From NCBI GenBank assembly GCA_003991915.1, contig RQTK01000034.1, forward strand, positions 62,090 to 126,089: a stretch of 64,000 bases of DNA, in the 5' to 3' direction. The DNA comes from Elysia chlorotica. Its lineage: Eukaryota; Mollusca; Gastropoda; Plakobranchidae. Numbering within the stretch: position 1 is the stretch's first letter; each line of letters begins with the position of its first letter. Below the pieces are notes generated by a model, which saw nothing but the letters and a program-made list of their open reading frames with translations, ran no database searches and was not told the DNA's origin. The translations under genes were made by a program, and so were the position numbers. Below are positions 24,001-31,658 of this stretch, piece after piece.

Positions 24001-24519
24001 AATGTTTTAGAATCAAAAAGAGGTGCCACGCATCAAGTGTGCTTTGTCATTGTGAATCTAGAGAAGTATTAGAGAAAGTTAAAACATCATCATCATGTTT
24101 GAGTCAGGCAATATTTTATTATAACAAAGTATAATCTTGTCTTATCATAAACACTAAATCTGTTCGACTTGGTCTCTGTATACATATTTACTGATTAAGG
24201 TAATTGTTAACTTCATGCGTATAATTTTAGAATGAACCTGTTCTGGTTATTAAAAGCCCATAACTCGCTTTACACTAATTATATAGAACTCTAGTGAAAA
24301 TCTCTTACAATGCGGCACTGTAGCCCCAAATGTATAAATGAGCCTGTGTATAGATTGTATGGGTGACGTTTCTTTCTGTTGAAATCAGATGAGATTCCTT
24401 GTGTGCTGAGCGCCAATACTGACGGCTACATCCCCATCAAGTTTGTGCCGTCGACGACCCTTCATGTGACGGGGATCTCAAACAGACCAACCAGAACACT
24501 CGACTCGAGCATTGTTTGA
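313..24519 (+). CDS. WDCP: WDCP, WD repeat and coiled-coil-containing protein (5' partial, 15 exons)
   Basis: Exons: 313-518, 1411-1525, 1903-1975, 2868-2935, 5770-5879, 9157-9251, 9665-9784, 10423-10518, 13700-13877, 14397-14591, 15171-15799, 19930-19976, 20934-20992, 23482-23613, 24389-24519 (TGA 24517-24519). All junctions are GT/AG and all phases agree, giving 750 residues. Recognised by recall of human WDCP (721 aa): VTVWRV near the start, GCLWHPSNDILCLLS (about 69-83), GKISCGCWSPDGTKLILGIG (about 108-127), VVVATEMSLETLC, RPKG then LLILVGQKEL (exon 9), LDNGRLKLESVKLAFGLSIV (exon 14), LSANTDGYIPIKF (exon 15). Layout: WD/beta-propeller-like N-terminal half, a 209-residue Ser/Pro-rich disordered exon (15171-15799), a short coiled coil (exon 12), then a conserved C-terminal block. 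The human protein self-associates through its coiled coil and binds the HCK SH3 domain; it is known as an ALK fusion partner. The first roughly 57 residues by human comparison lie left of the window. Weakest junction: the exon 10 acceptor at 14396, chosen to avoid an in-frame stop. Confidence 0.9.
541..1190. repeat. 49-bp minisatellite, about 13 copies
   Basis: Near-identical 49-base units with core CTGGCTAGATCTAACTTGCA, starting 22 bases after the donor of the first visible WDCP exon (519). Units vary mainly at AACACTGG versus AAGACTGG and at CAATGACT versus CAGTGACT. Each carries the palindrome AGATCT and the word CTAGATCTAAC, which recurs in the 3.4-5.0 kb array. Confidence 0.95.
1995..2517. 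repeat. About 65-bp minisatellite, 8 copies
   Basis: Units of about 63-66 bases with cores ACATAAACTTTACAATGTCT and AACAAGAGAGAACCTG. The array begins about 20 bases after the donor of the third visible WDCP exon (1976). Confidence 0.93.
2993..3015. repeat. Short palindrome
   Basis: ATTGTCGGA and TCCGACAAT are separated by two bases, a 9-bp perfect stem. A second related set of CCGACA/TGTCG words lies at about 3133-3165. Intronic; no function assigned. Confidence 0.55.
3450..4978. repeat. 58-bp minisatellite, about 26 copies, carrying CRE sites
   Basis: Units of about 56-60 bases with core GAAAGTTTCTGGGCTGAACT and CATGCCCTAGATCTAAC. Most have ATAGCCAAAATAGTCATG at the variable position; six instead have GCCAATGACGTCATG, creating perfect TGACGTCA palindromes at 3983, 4386, 4444, 4560, 4853 and 4969. 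This is the largest array in the window, in the WDCP intron between exons at 2935 and 5770. Confidence 0.95.
4979..5769 (+). other. WDCP intron remainder
   Basis: Mostly AT-rich with a short GC-richer, CpG-containing patch at about 5215-5315 and a poly(A) run near 5663-5678. No gene or recognised repeat seen. Confidence 0.6.
6004..6048. repeat. (CA)n microsatellite
   Basis: An uninterrupted CA dinucleotide run of about 45 bases in a WDCP intron. Confidence 0.97.
6964..7386. repeat. 22-23-bp minisatellite, block 1
   Basis: About 18 units of AAACATTGAGTGTCACAACA with small variants (ACT, ATCT, ACCT joiners). The sequence just upstream (about 6817-6911) is repeated just before block 2, so flank and array were duplicated together. 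Confidence 0.95.
7491..7820. repeat. 22-23-bp minisatellite, block 2
   Basis: About 15 units of the same AAACATTGAGTGTCACAACA motif. It is preceded at about 7390-7490 by a diverged copy of the 6817-6911 flank, so this is the second half of a higher-order tandem duplication of roughly 0.5 kb. Confidence 0.95.
7821..9156 (+). other. WDCP intron remainder
   Basis: AT-rich, with a T-rich stretch around 8780-8880 and one GC-richer patch near 8500-8600 that holds NRF1-like and CCAAT words. No coding sequence recognised. Confidence 0.6.
8554..8593. promoter_or_regulatory. NRF1-like palindrome plus CCAAT box in an intron
   Basis: TGCGCATGCGCA (8554-8565) is a perfect match to the palindromic NRF1 consensus, and GGCCAATCA follows at about 8586-8594. 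Such a pair is common in CpG-type promoters. No exon is visible just downstream, so promoter activity is only a possibility. Confidence 0.4.
9341..9654. repeat. 55/47-bp minisatellite ending at a WDCP splice acceptor
   Basis: Six units begin at 9341, 9396, 9451, 9506, 9553 and 9600 (core CGAGTTATGTGTATGCCTC and GCCTTGTGTTTCTA). Two units are 8 bases shorter. The last unit ends at 9654, ten bases before the acceptor of the exon at 9665, so its pyrimidine-rich end supplies part of the acceptor tract. Confidence 0.95.
11330..11740. repeat. Dispersed intronic repeat, copy 1 (5' part)
   Basis: Starts with ATGATTTACCCAGACCCAAC and runs through AATACAAAAAGGTTCTATCA. Closely related to 18085-18480. 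The short segment ATCTTTGCGTACATAAATAT occurs twice (about 11282 and 11452) inside this copy. Family not recognised. Confidence 0.8.
12285..12620. repeat. 67-bp minisatellite, 5 copies
   Basis: Units begin at 12285, 12352, 12419, 12486 and 12553 with core CTAGCTGCAGATAGATGCCA. Ends abruptly at the SINE-like unit that follows. Confidence 0.95.
12625..12882 (+). mobile_element. SINE-like element
   Basis: A head with a tRNA-like look (GCCGCAAGTGCTAGAGCCTT, then a degenerate box-B region GGGAGGTTCTCGG) is followed by a tail ending in AACCAACTCAACTCAACTT. The tail (CGCCCTGTCTCATGTGTAGC, AAAATTGTC) resembles the region after the LINE fragment at about 32760-32880, as expected for a SINE sharing a LINE 3' end. 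Terminal duplications were not identified. Confidence 0.5.
13889..14281. repeat. 28-bp minisatellite, about 14 units
   Basis: Units of GTAGAAATGTTGATT followed by GGAACCTGTGGT or GCTACCTGTGGT, starting 11 bases after the donor at 13878 of a WDCP exon. Some units are shorter. Long open frames on both strands here are by-products of the repeat. Confidence 0.95.
14790..14995. repeat. Imperfect short tandem duplication
   Basis: Two to three diverged units containing ACATGGGATC and TTGTCCC/TTGTTCC words (for example around 14884 and 14948) in a WDCP intron. Origin unclear. Confidence 0.45.
15800..17069 (+). other. WDCP intron, no gene; possible SINE debris
   Basis: AT-rich. Around 16795-16840 a stretch starting TGGCAGAGTGGTTAAGC resembles a tRNA box A and may be a SINE head. 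Nothing else recognised. Confidence 0.5.
17070..17860. repeat. Dispersed intronic repeat, copy 2 (3' part)
   Basis: Shares about 0.8 kb with 18460-19245, including GGGGGCGCGGTAGCCCA, CTTTGTAATGCTTGAGAA and CATACAATGTATATGAATTG. The GGCGCGGTAGCCCAAGGG start has a tRNA-like box A appearance, suggesting an ancient SINE inside the repeat. Ends near a GTGTCTGATGTGACATGTCA motif at about 17761. Confidence 0.8.
18075..19245. repeat. Dispersed intronic repeat, copy 3 (longest)
   Basis: Contains in one piece the parts seen separately at 11330-11740 and 17070-17860, so it defines a family of about 1.2 kb in WDCP introns. No long open frame or obvious terminal repeats. A non-autonomous DNA transposon or an intronic segmental duplication are both possible. 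Confidence 0.8.
19279..19841 (+). repeat. Left arm of a roughly 0.55 kb inverted repeat
   Basis: Pairs in reverse complement with 21799-22347. Landmarks from the outside inward: CTACATTTTCACAAAATTAA, GTGTGACATGTCACATCAGA, GTGTCTGGTGTGACGCCACC, TGCATGCA and TTTTTTATTAGATCTAAT. It ends 88 bases before the WDCP exon at 19930. Confidence 0.85.
20067..20168. repeat. 50-bp tandem duplication
   Basis: Two copies of a unit containing AGTTGTCTTTGAACAATGAA and GGGCTTTTGAAAGTTTGGG, 90 bases after the exon ending at 19976. Confidence 0.93.
20451..20525. repeat. 24-bp tandem repeat, 3 copies
   Basis: GTAGACAGTCGGATGCAG plus CGCCCA/TGCCCA units in a WDCP intron. Confidence 0.9.
21240..21530 (+). repeat. 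Dispersed direct repeat, copy A
   Basis: Related to 23690-23945 in the same orientation; both contain CAAGCTTTTTCA, TCATGAGATTAACA, AAAACCGAGGTA and TTTGTACACTTGCCCA in order. Family not recognised. Confidence 0.75.
21799..22347 (-). repeat. Right arm of a roughly 0.55 kb inverted repeat
   Basis: Reverse-complement counterpart of 19279-19841, with GTGTGACATGTCACACTTTA at its outer end. The intervening 1.96 kb holds the WDCP exons 19930-19976 and 20934-20992. Arms carry scattered indels, so the duplication is not recent, or the arms are termini of an old element. Confidence 0.85.
22348..23365 (+). other. WDCP intron remainder with G-rich tract
   Basis: Contains a G-rich run at about 22633-22649 (GGGAGGGGGGAGGGGGG) that fits a G-quadruplex pattern, plus the possible transposon end noted separately. 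No gene seen. Confidence 0.5.
22455..22543. mobile_element. Possible pogo/Tigger-like transposon end
   Basis: The reverse complement starts TACAGTGGAAACCTCATAAT, a terminal pattern typical of pogo/Tigger-type elements, and internal TTTGAATT/AATTCAAA words form short palindromes. The opposite end was not found, so this is tentative. Confidence 0.3.
23366..23502 (+). repeat. Triplicated intron-exon junction of WDCP exon 14
   Basis: Three copies, 53 and 50 bases apart, of CCATCACCATCAG followed by AACTAATCCGTGTGGTGTGT. AG dinucleotides end at 23378, 23431 and 23481. Only the third leads into open coding sequence; the first two hit an in-frame TAA within about 50 bases because the next copy supplies AACTAA. 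Confidence 0.93.
23690..23945 (+). repeat. Dispersed direct repeat, copy B
   Basis: Diverged copy of 21240-21530, in the intron between the last two WDCP exons. Confidence 0.75.
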
Positions 24520-24826
24520 TGCAGGCAGGGCATGTTAGAGTTTTTATCTTTTCTTGTTGAATAAAGCCATCTTCACGTTGGTTGTAATCTCAGTCAAACA
24601 GACCAACCAGAACACTCGACTCGAGCATTGTTTGACGCAGGCAGGGCATGTTAGAGTTTTTATCTTTTCTTGTTGAATAAAGCCATCTCCACGTTGGTTG
24701 TAATCTCAGTCAAACAGACCAACCAGAACACTCGACTCGAGCATTGTTTGATGCAGGCAGGGGATGTTGGAGTTTTTATCTTTTCTTGTTGAATAAAGCC
24801 ATCTCCACGTTGGTTGTAATCTCAGT
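24479..24826. repeat. 116-bp tandem triplication of the WDCP stop codon and poly(A) signal
   Basis: Three units start at 24479, 24595 and 24711. Each includes the last 13 coding triplets (CAAACAGACCAACCAGAACA onward), the TGA and a TTGAATAAAGCC poly(A) signal. Only the first unit is in the WDCP reading frame as coding sequence; the others lie in the 3' UTR. Confidence 0.95.
24560..24797 (+). promoter_or_regulatory. Three WDCP poly(A) signals
   Basis: AATAAA at 24560-24565, 24676-24681 and 24792-24797, one per 116-bp unit. Any could direct 3' end formation; the first lies 41 bases after the stop codon. Confidence 0.8.
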
Positions 24827-25199
24827 TCTCAGGAAAACTGTTGTGTCATAGTTTGTTCACAATGTTCAAACGGACATGAAAACAAAAAGCAATGCAAAAA
24901 TTATCATCAGAATGATGTGTCTGTTTGTCTCACGGGGGGGGGCTACATCCAAGTGATATGGTGAAATAAGCTAGTTCTACTTCTGAAGATGTTTGGATTT
25001 ATACGGAGGATTAAGGTTTATGAGCACAACAAGCTGGAGATTGTTTAAAGTTACAAAACTTACATTAAATGTATCTGTACATTAAAACTCTAGCGTAGTC
25101 TAAAATTGACTATGTATAACATTTAGAAACATTTGTAAATATGTGTAATTGTCAAAGTAACAAAATGTACACAATGTTTATGTCCATAAATGGACAGTT

Positions 25200-27690
25200 A
25201 CAATTCCTGAGCCTCCATTTCTGGTTTTCAGCCACACCATCAGTGTAGACATAGTGCTAGGTTTCAGAGGGACAATTCTCCAGAGCTTTGGATTTTAGGG
25301 TAGAATCTGCTCCAAGATGTTTTTGGACCCCTGGAATTTCTGTGATAATTGTGCACGTTTGGGGTAGAAATTATATGATCTAGTTGATTTAGGAGCTCAA
25401 TTTTGTCTGCTTTTTGGGTCAGGACGTTGGCATGACTGTCTGACAAGTGACATTGACTTGGATGGGGTTTTTTATGCGATAAGAATTTAGTTATGACATT
25501 TTAGTCGCATTTGATGGCGTTGCAAACGTTTATATTTTTCAGCTTGTGAAACAACCTTTCCCTCCCCGCTCTCCTTTAGATTTTGCATACCAGTAAGTTT
25601 TTCCATTTCTTTACTTGGTGTAAACATAATTCCTCCACTGATGATTCTGGGACATGCATTTTGTACTTTGTCAAGCTTTTCAAGTTGTCATGATAATGCT
25701 GTGGCAAATGTTGACGAGCTGTGCTCTAGAACTGGTTGAACACAGCCTGTATAGACCTGCTTTAGAGTTTGTATGTTGGCGGCCCATTGAGTACCTGCAA
25801 GTTTCTTTTTTCATAATTTTCATCTTTTGAGTTCCTCATGACTGGAACTTTTCTATATGCGAGATCAGGTTAGGCGTTGATCAAAAGTGACACCAAGAAT
25901 CTTTGGTGTTGAGACTTGTGGAATTTACTATGAGTTTAAGGGGTGTTGGTTTGGTTGATAGTGAGAACAGGGTTGATACTGTCTTGCTTTCATTTATGGT
26001 GACTCTCCCCACTGTTCCACCTTACTAATGGTGTCTACATTCGGTGCCAACTGCGTCTGCCTGAGTCCAGGTTGCTAAATCATCTGCATGTAACTGTAAC
26101 AGTGTAAGGCTCTGTGGATGTAGGCGGTGAATTGCTTAAGTAAGTCATTAATGTACACAAGAAAGATAGATGGAGATAAGACTCCACCATGAATCTCATC
26201 TTTTGAGTTCCTCTGGACTGGAGATCTTCTATATGCCGAGACCAGGTTAGACGTTGATCAAAAGTGACACCAAGATACTTTGGTGTTGAGACTTGTGGAA
26301 TAGTTTGTCCATTTACTATGAGTTTAAGGGGTGCTGGTTTGGTTGATAGTGAGAACAGGGTTGACACTGTCTTGCTTTCATTTATTGTGACTCCCCAGTC
26401 TTTTGCCCACTGTTCCACCTTACTAATGGCGTCCTGCATTCTGGTTTGTGCGATGCCAACTGAATCTGCCTGAGTCCAGGTTGCTAAATCATCTGCATGT
26501 AACTGTAACAGTGTAAGGCTCTGTGGATGTAGGCGGTGAATTGCTTAAGTAAGTCATTAATGTACACAAGAAAGATAGATGGAGATAAGACTCCACCATG
26601 AGGAAGTCCCTCATGTAGTTGTCCCATGTTGGTTTTAACTCTAGCGCTTCTTCTTGTAACTAGAACATTTCTGATCCAAGCAAGGATTCTTCCCTTAATT
26701 CCACACTTTGTCAAAAGCTTTGTAGAGATCAAAAAAGGTTGCAATGACATTTTGTTTTCTTTGGAAGGCATCTTTGATTTCTTGGGCCAGACACGTAGTT
26801 TGATCTTCAGTGCTTCTATATTTTCTGTAGCCTGATTGACAGTCATTTAAAATGTGGTTCTCCTCGAGATATGCCATTAAGTCTGTTGTTCACCATGCGT
26901 TCCATGGTTTTACTGATGCAGCTGAGAAGACTTATGGGGCGATAGCTTGATTTGTCATGTTTGGGTTTCCCCTTCTTGAGAATAGGGATTATTTCTGCCT
27001 ATCTTCATTCCTCTGGAAAAATGCCCCGCATCCATGACAGGTTGAAAATTCTGGAAAGGTCAGTTTATCCTAAAGGACCAAGGTGTTTGATCATTTGATG
27101 TCAGTACTTTTAGTTCTAGATATTTCGATATTGCTTTTAGTTTTACTTGCATAATGTTGGGCCAACTCTTTGGCAGATTGTTTTCCTGTACGTGTATTTC
27201 CAAGTACGTGTACGACTATTCGTGGCTTTAGGGATAGGCTTCTCTTCGTTCAAGTACTTGGTTAAGGAGCACATGTTTGCTGTGTCTTTATATAAATTTA
27301 GAGATGAGGTCTTTTCTTTCCAGTTTTTCTGATTAGTTCAGCTTTTCTTTCTAGGGCTCCCAGTTCCTCCTCTTTAATGACATTGGGAAGTTCCCTGGCA
27401 AGGGACATAAATACTTCCAGGGTGTGTTCTGACCTTTGGTTGCAGGGGTCCCGAAAGGCAAGTTTTCAGACCTGAATGTGAGCCTTCAAGAAAGAAAGAT
27501 GCGCCTCCCACACGCCTCCCGCTCGCCTCGACAGTCCCTTCACTGACCATTGAGGTATTTTGTACTTTGTACTTGTAGAAACAGCTGTGCCACCAAGCTG
27601 TTTCACCGAGCCGTCTTCAACTTCCGCCAGTTGGGCCGCGACTGAGCTCGATATCTGGGAGTATCCCACTATTGGTCGCCTTACACCAAG
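25200..27690 (-). mobile_element. Degraded LINE with reverse transcriptase and RNase H
   Basis: Read on the minus strand, pieces in order are: a linker region (27690-27060), RT with NDCQSGYRKYRSTEDQ (about 26840) and PHGGVLSPSIFLVYINDL (about 26600), catalytic HADDL (about 26495), then KYLGVTFDQRLTW (about 26270), a thumb-like segment reading VLEHSS and IISGGIMFTP (25560-25760), and an RNase H start YVYTDGVAEN (about 25240). Several frame changes and an internal duplication show it is dead. RT plus RNase H fits the I/Jockey side of non-LTR elements; the exact clade is not settled. Confidence 0.85.
25840..26605 (-). repeat. Tandem duplication inside the LINE
   Basis: About 25840-26190 and 26205-26600 are two copies of the same LINE segment (both contain TCAAAAGTGACACCAAGA and TTGCTAAATCATCTGCATGT). 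The half nearest 26190/26600 looks identical; the other half has diverged with small deletions in the lower copy. Confidence 0.85.
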
Positions 27691-28280
27691 TTTACAGCAG
27701 TAAGAATTATAATTAGGGTAATTTTAAACAGACACACTTTGACAACAATCTAAACATTCAACCGTGCAAAGCTGTGTTTGAAGGACGTGAGGAACATACT
27801 GAGACTGATGATTTTGGACTTTCCTCTGTGATGCAGAGATATATATATAAAATATATATATATATAATAGGTGGCTCAAGGGACTGAATCAGTTAAATGA
27901 TGGCAACTCCAGCAATCAGCAACATGCTCCAGTCCCATAACCTACCTTGTTGTTCAGTCTGTCAGTGGGACATCGATATCCAAACTACATGTACATACAC
28001 AACGAATGTATATTGTTTAACATGGTAATTCCATCAAGTTCGCACTGAAAGTTGTTTCTATGTGCAACTTGTCCATTTTAACATAATTAGTCGTTTGTAC
28101 TGCAGTTTCATATTTTAAAATAGGGATACATGTAGTGATGTACATGTCTTTGTTTTTGAGGACAGTTCAAGGATTGTTTTAGCTAGAATAAATAACTCTA
28201 TCCATTTAAACAAGTGGAAAGGTGCAGATCTTAGCCTGTCTGGTTTGAGAAATGAACCAATGCGCCCTGGCCAGTGTACA
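27691..28280 (+). other. Intergenic, AT-rich
   Basis: Contains an imperfect (TA)n run at about 27839-27868. No gene or recognised repeat. Confidence 0.6.
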
Positions 28281-28585
28281 AGCAGACACCGTGACACATG
28301 CTGAAGGATTTTTGCCTCTATTATTGCAGCATGTGACACCGTGACACATGCTGAAGGATTTTTGCCTCTATTATTGCAGCATGTGACACCCTGACACATG
28401 CTGAAGGATTTTTGCCTCTATTATTGAAGCATGTGACACCGTGACACATGCTGAAGGATTTTTGCCTCTATTATTGCAGCATGTGACACCGTGACACATG
28501 CTGAAGGATTTTTGCCTCTATTATTGCAGCATGTGACACCGTGACACATGCTGAAGGATTTTTGCCTCTATTATTGAAGCATGTA
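28281..28585. repeat. 50-bp minisatellite, 6 copies
   Basis: Units of GTGACACATGCTGAAGGATT plus TTTGCCTCTATTATTGCAGC at exact 50-base spacing (28291, 28341, 28391 and so on). Two units have GAAGC instead of GCAGC. Confidence 0.95.
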
Positions 28586-30122
28586 ATTTTATATTGTTGT
28601 CATTTTTAAAAGTTTGACGAGGATGACCGAATTGTGTTCATACCATTCACAAGGACCGAGTAAAGTGTTCAAGATCTGTGTTCAGGGATTTAATTTTACG
28701 CTTTATAATTGTTTCAAAATTCAAATGAGTTTGGAATGAACCTTTTTTTTTTTTTTTTGTTGAGGGGCAACTGGAGTTCACAGTTGTATTACTTAGTTAC
28801 ATGTACATGTAAAAAGCTAATGTAAAACTAGGCCTATACGATTTATTACTTGGTTGTTGAACCTATTTTTTCTATGAAGAGAGTAGAGAAAAGAAAATCA
28901 AACCAATTGTCTGTCAATGAAGACTAGTTCATTATTTTCCCAGTTTCGGCCCATTCAAAGTAACTCTTTTGAAGATGGGGAATGGGAGGAACTTCATCAT
29001 TATTTTAACATCAGCACATCAGCTGAGCTCAAGCAATGTTGTCAACCTTTTCCTTGTATTTCGTACCCTGGCAATTTTGCTGGTACAATTTTAATCTTCT
29101 TCCTGAAGGCTGTTGTTTTAATCAGTATATTATGGTGAATTATGTACAATGTATGTATAAAATGTACAAAATCATGAAGTTACCTAGCTGACTTCCATGT
29201 TGTCATTACATTCCAAAAGTATAGGTTGTGACATGTACCATACTTTATTTATACATGATGATATATACATGTGTGTAGTTTAGGGTCATAAATATGTATT
29301 TTTCTAAAATATTTATAACCAGCACCTTTATTCACCTACAAAAACATGACACCTAGTTTCCTGTAAGGAGATGTATCTTGGTGGACTTTTAGTGCATATA
29401 TTTATGTTTGGATTACACAGAGGTCAGAGGTCAGTGACAGAATGTCGCGCAGAGTGACAATGGTGTTTTCTCTCATGCAGATCATAAGAACTAAAATAGA
29501 TTATCACTTTGTCATGAAATGAGAATGAAAGGACATGAAATTACACAATGAAATGTCATGAGGTGGGGTTCTTTAAGTATTTTTTTAATCAATTTTAAAC
29601 TCGAATTGCAAAGATGACTGTGAAAATCTTTCTGAGATAAATACATATGTATTTTTATTGTTTTATGCAATATGTAAACATTTTAAGTATGTATAGCTGA
29701 GCGCTTTCATATTAATCACTACATGTTACACAACTTACATGAATACTTATTTGCTTCAATAAAGTTTGTTTACCGAATACGTTGGGTATACTATAAGTGT
29801 TGACTTCTGATAGGCATAAAGTTCAATGACAGTGAAATTGGCAAAAGGTAAATTAAGAAATGACAACATTTAAAAAAAAGTTGTTGCATAATTTTAGCCT
29901 GTGATGTTCACTTTAATTAAATATAGCATATATTCAAAATAAACAATTTTAATGTCAATGTAATTTTGCTTGGTGACTTCTTTGTGTTGCAATGAGTATG
30001 AACGATACATCAATTACTAAAGACACATCCCTAAGCAAGTTCTCAAGAAGTACACAACTGTGTAATACTGTTTCATAGAAAATAAAGTAAGAAATGCACA
30101 GAGAGAGAAAGAGCAACAGATA
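28586..30122 (+). other. Intergenic between the convergent genes
   Basis: AT-rich. A short coding-like run is present at 28613-28663 (see findings), and CAATAAAG at about 29757 could be a poly(A) signal. No full gene can be supported. Confidence 0.5.
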
Positions 30123-30282
30123 GTGAAAAGAGAAATGCAGTGAGAGAGAGTGAAAAGAGAAATGCAGTGAGAGAGAGTGAAAAGAGAAATGCAGTGAGAG
30201 AGTGAAAAGAGAAATGCAGTGAGAGAGAGTGAAAAGAGAAAAGTGCAGAGGGAGACAGAGTGAAAGGAGAAATGCAGAGAGA
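30123..30282. repeat. About 28-bp GA-rich minisatellite
   Basis: About five to six units of AGTGAAAAGAGAAATGCAG with variable GAGAGA spacers; purine-only apart from T and C in the core. Confidence 0.9.
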
Positions 30283-31382
30283 GATCTACACTGTATTAAT
30301 TCTAATTCGGTGCCTCCAGGAAGATGTGCTGGCCTGCACTCGACTCCGCATCCGTCAGGAAAAAGGGTTTTTTGTTTGTTTTTTAAATAGGTTTTTTTTT
30401 TTACCGAAAATTTTGCAACTAATGTGAATCGGCAACAAGCTGCAATTTTTACTTCTTTATGACAAACTTTTCTGGTATGGTGTCAAAAAGCATCAAATCA
30501 AATGTACAAATTAGAACCCCATAATGACTAAAACCAAGCATAATCTACATTAATTTCAATCTGAAAAAGGTCAATGCAGAGAAGTTTTTTGAGGGCTTAA
30601 TCTTTTAAGCGAAACTGTTTCTGATACACCAAGTCACTTTAATTTCTCTTCCATGTCACTGTTAGAAACAGACTTGAGATAAGATTATCTTCAAGGCTGC
30701 CCCCAATGGATCCCACGGTACCAGCAATTCGTGCCCAATACACCCAGCTTGCCCAAACATAATACTCATAACTTACAGGTACAGTAAGAGTTTAGAATTG
30801 ATTCCTGCAATATATATCCACATTTCATAATGAGTTTTCAAATGAATTGATGGGGACCATACTTGCTATGAGGTGGAAGAAGGACAAAGAGTGAATGTTA
30901 CAACCGCGACTGGCATAACGGCTGATCTTCAGTTTTCTACAAAGATTTACTTCTCTTCCTTACTCTACAATTGCTTTTCTTTATTGAAAACAAACTGAAC
31001 AGTGAGATAGCTACTGCTCTAAGTCTAACAAAGAAGTTGATACATGTATTCAAACGTCATTCTGCTAGCCCAGTGTGAATCATTTTTAAAACCATCCTAA
31101 AGACAATCTTTGGAACATACTGTTTACATGACTAGTAAGTGAATCAGTGGTTCATCCAACTTAAACAAAGAAATGTGTGTACATTAAATCCCTCCATTTT
31201 TCAAATATATGGAGCACATGTATGTTTCATCAGTTTAAAAAACAACAAATGTTAAGAACTCACTTGCATTATTACATTCATTGATTCAATATATTGTACT
31301 TTTGTTAAGTAAATACATGTCATCTGTAAAGCCCAATCCATACGTACACATCAATCTGTCCATCAAAATGTACAGGTAACCT
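30283..31382 (-). other. Intergenic, downstream of Ashwin
   Basis: No coding sequence or recognised element seen. The Ashwin 3' UTR probably ends near the upper edge. Confidence 0.5.
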
Positions 31383-31388
31383 TTTATT
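31383..31388 (-). promoter_or_regulatory. Likely Ashwin poly(A) signal
   Basis: TTTATT on the + strand reads AATAAA on the minus strand, about 270 bases after the Ashwin stop codon. Confidence 0.5.
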
Positions 31389-31658
31389 TATTAACAACCA
31401 CGATGATGTGAAATTTAAATTATCAACAAACATCAGAATAAGAATGTGTCATTGGTGTCCGTATCACAATTGCTCATCCATTTCATTCCACTCTATGATA
31501 TTAAGTTCCATCTAAAACAGTGGGGGAAAAAGAAGTCAATTGAACAAAAGGAAATTACATATTATGAGCTTTACAGGTCCCTTCTATCTAAAATACACAG
31601 GTATTTCAAACCTCACAGTCACATATGCAACATCAACAAAATTACAACTAAGAAGAGG

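Noticed and set aside
27440-27545. Plus-strand segment after GTTGCAG that looked like an extra WDCP terminal exon
   Set aside because: The opposite strand carries the better-supported LINE reading (DPCNQRSEH, TLEVFMSLARELPNV).
28917-29138. 73-codon + strand open frame
   Set aside because: No similarity, no splice or poly(A) arrangement that fits, and low-complexity AT-rich surroundings.
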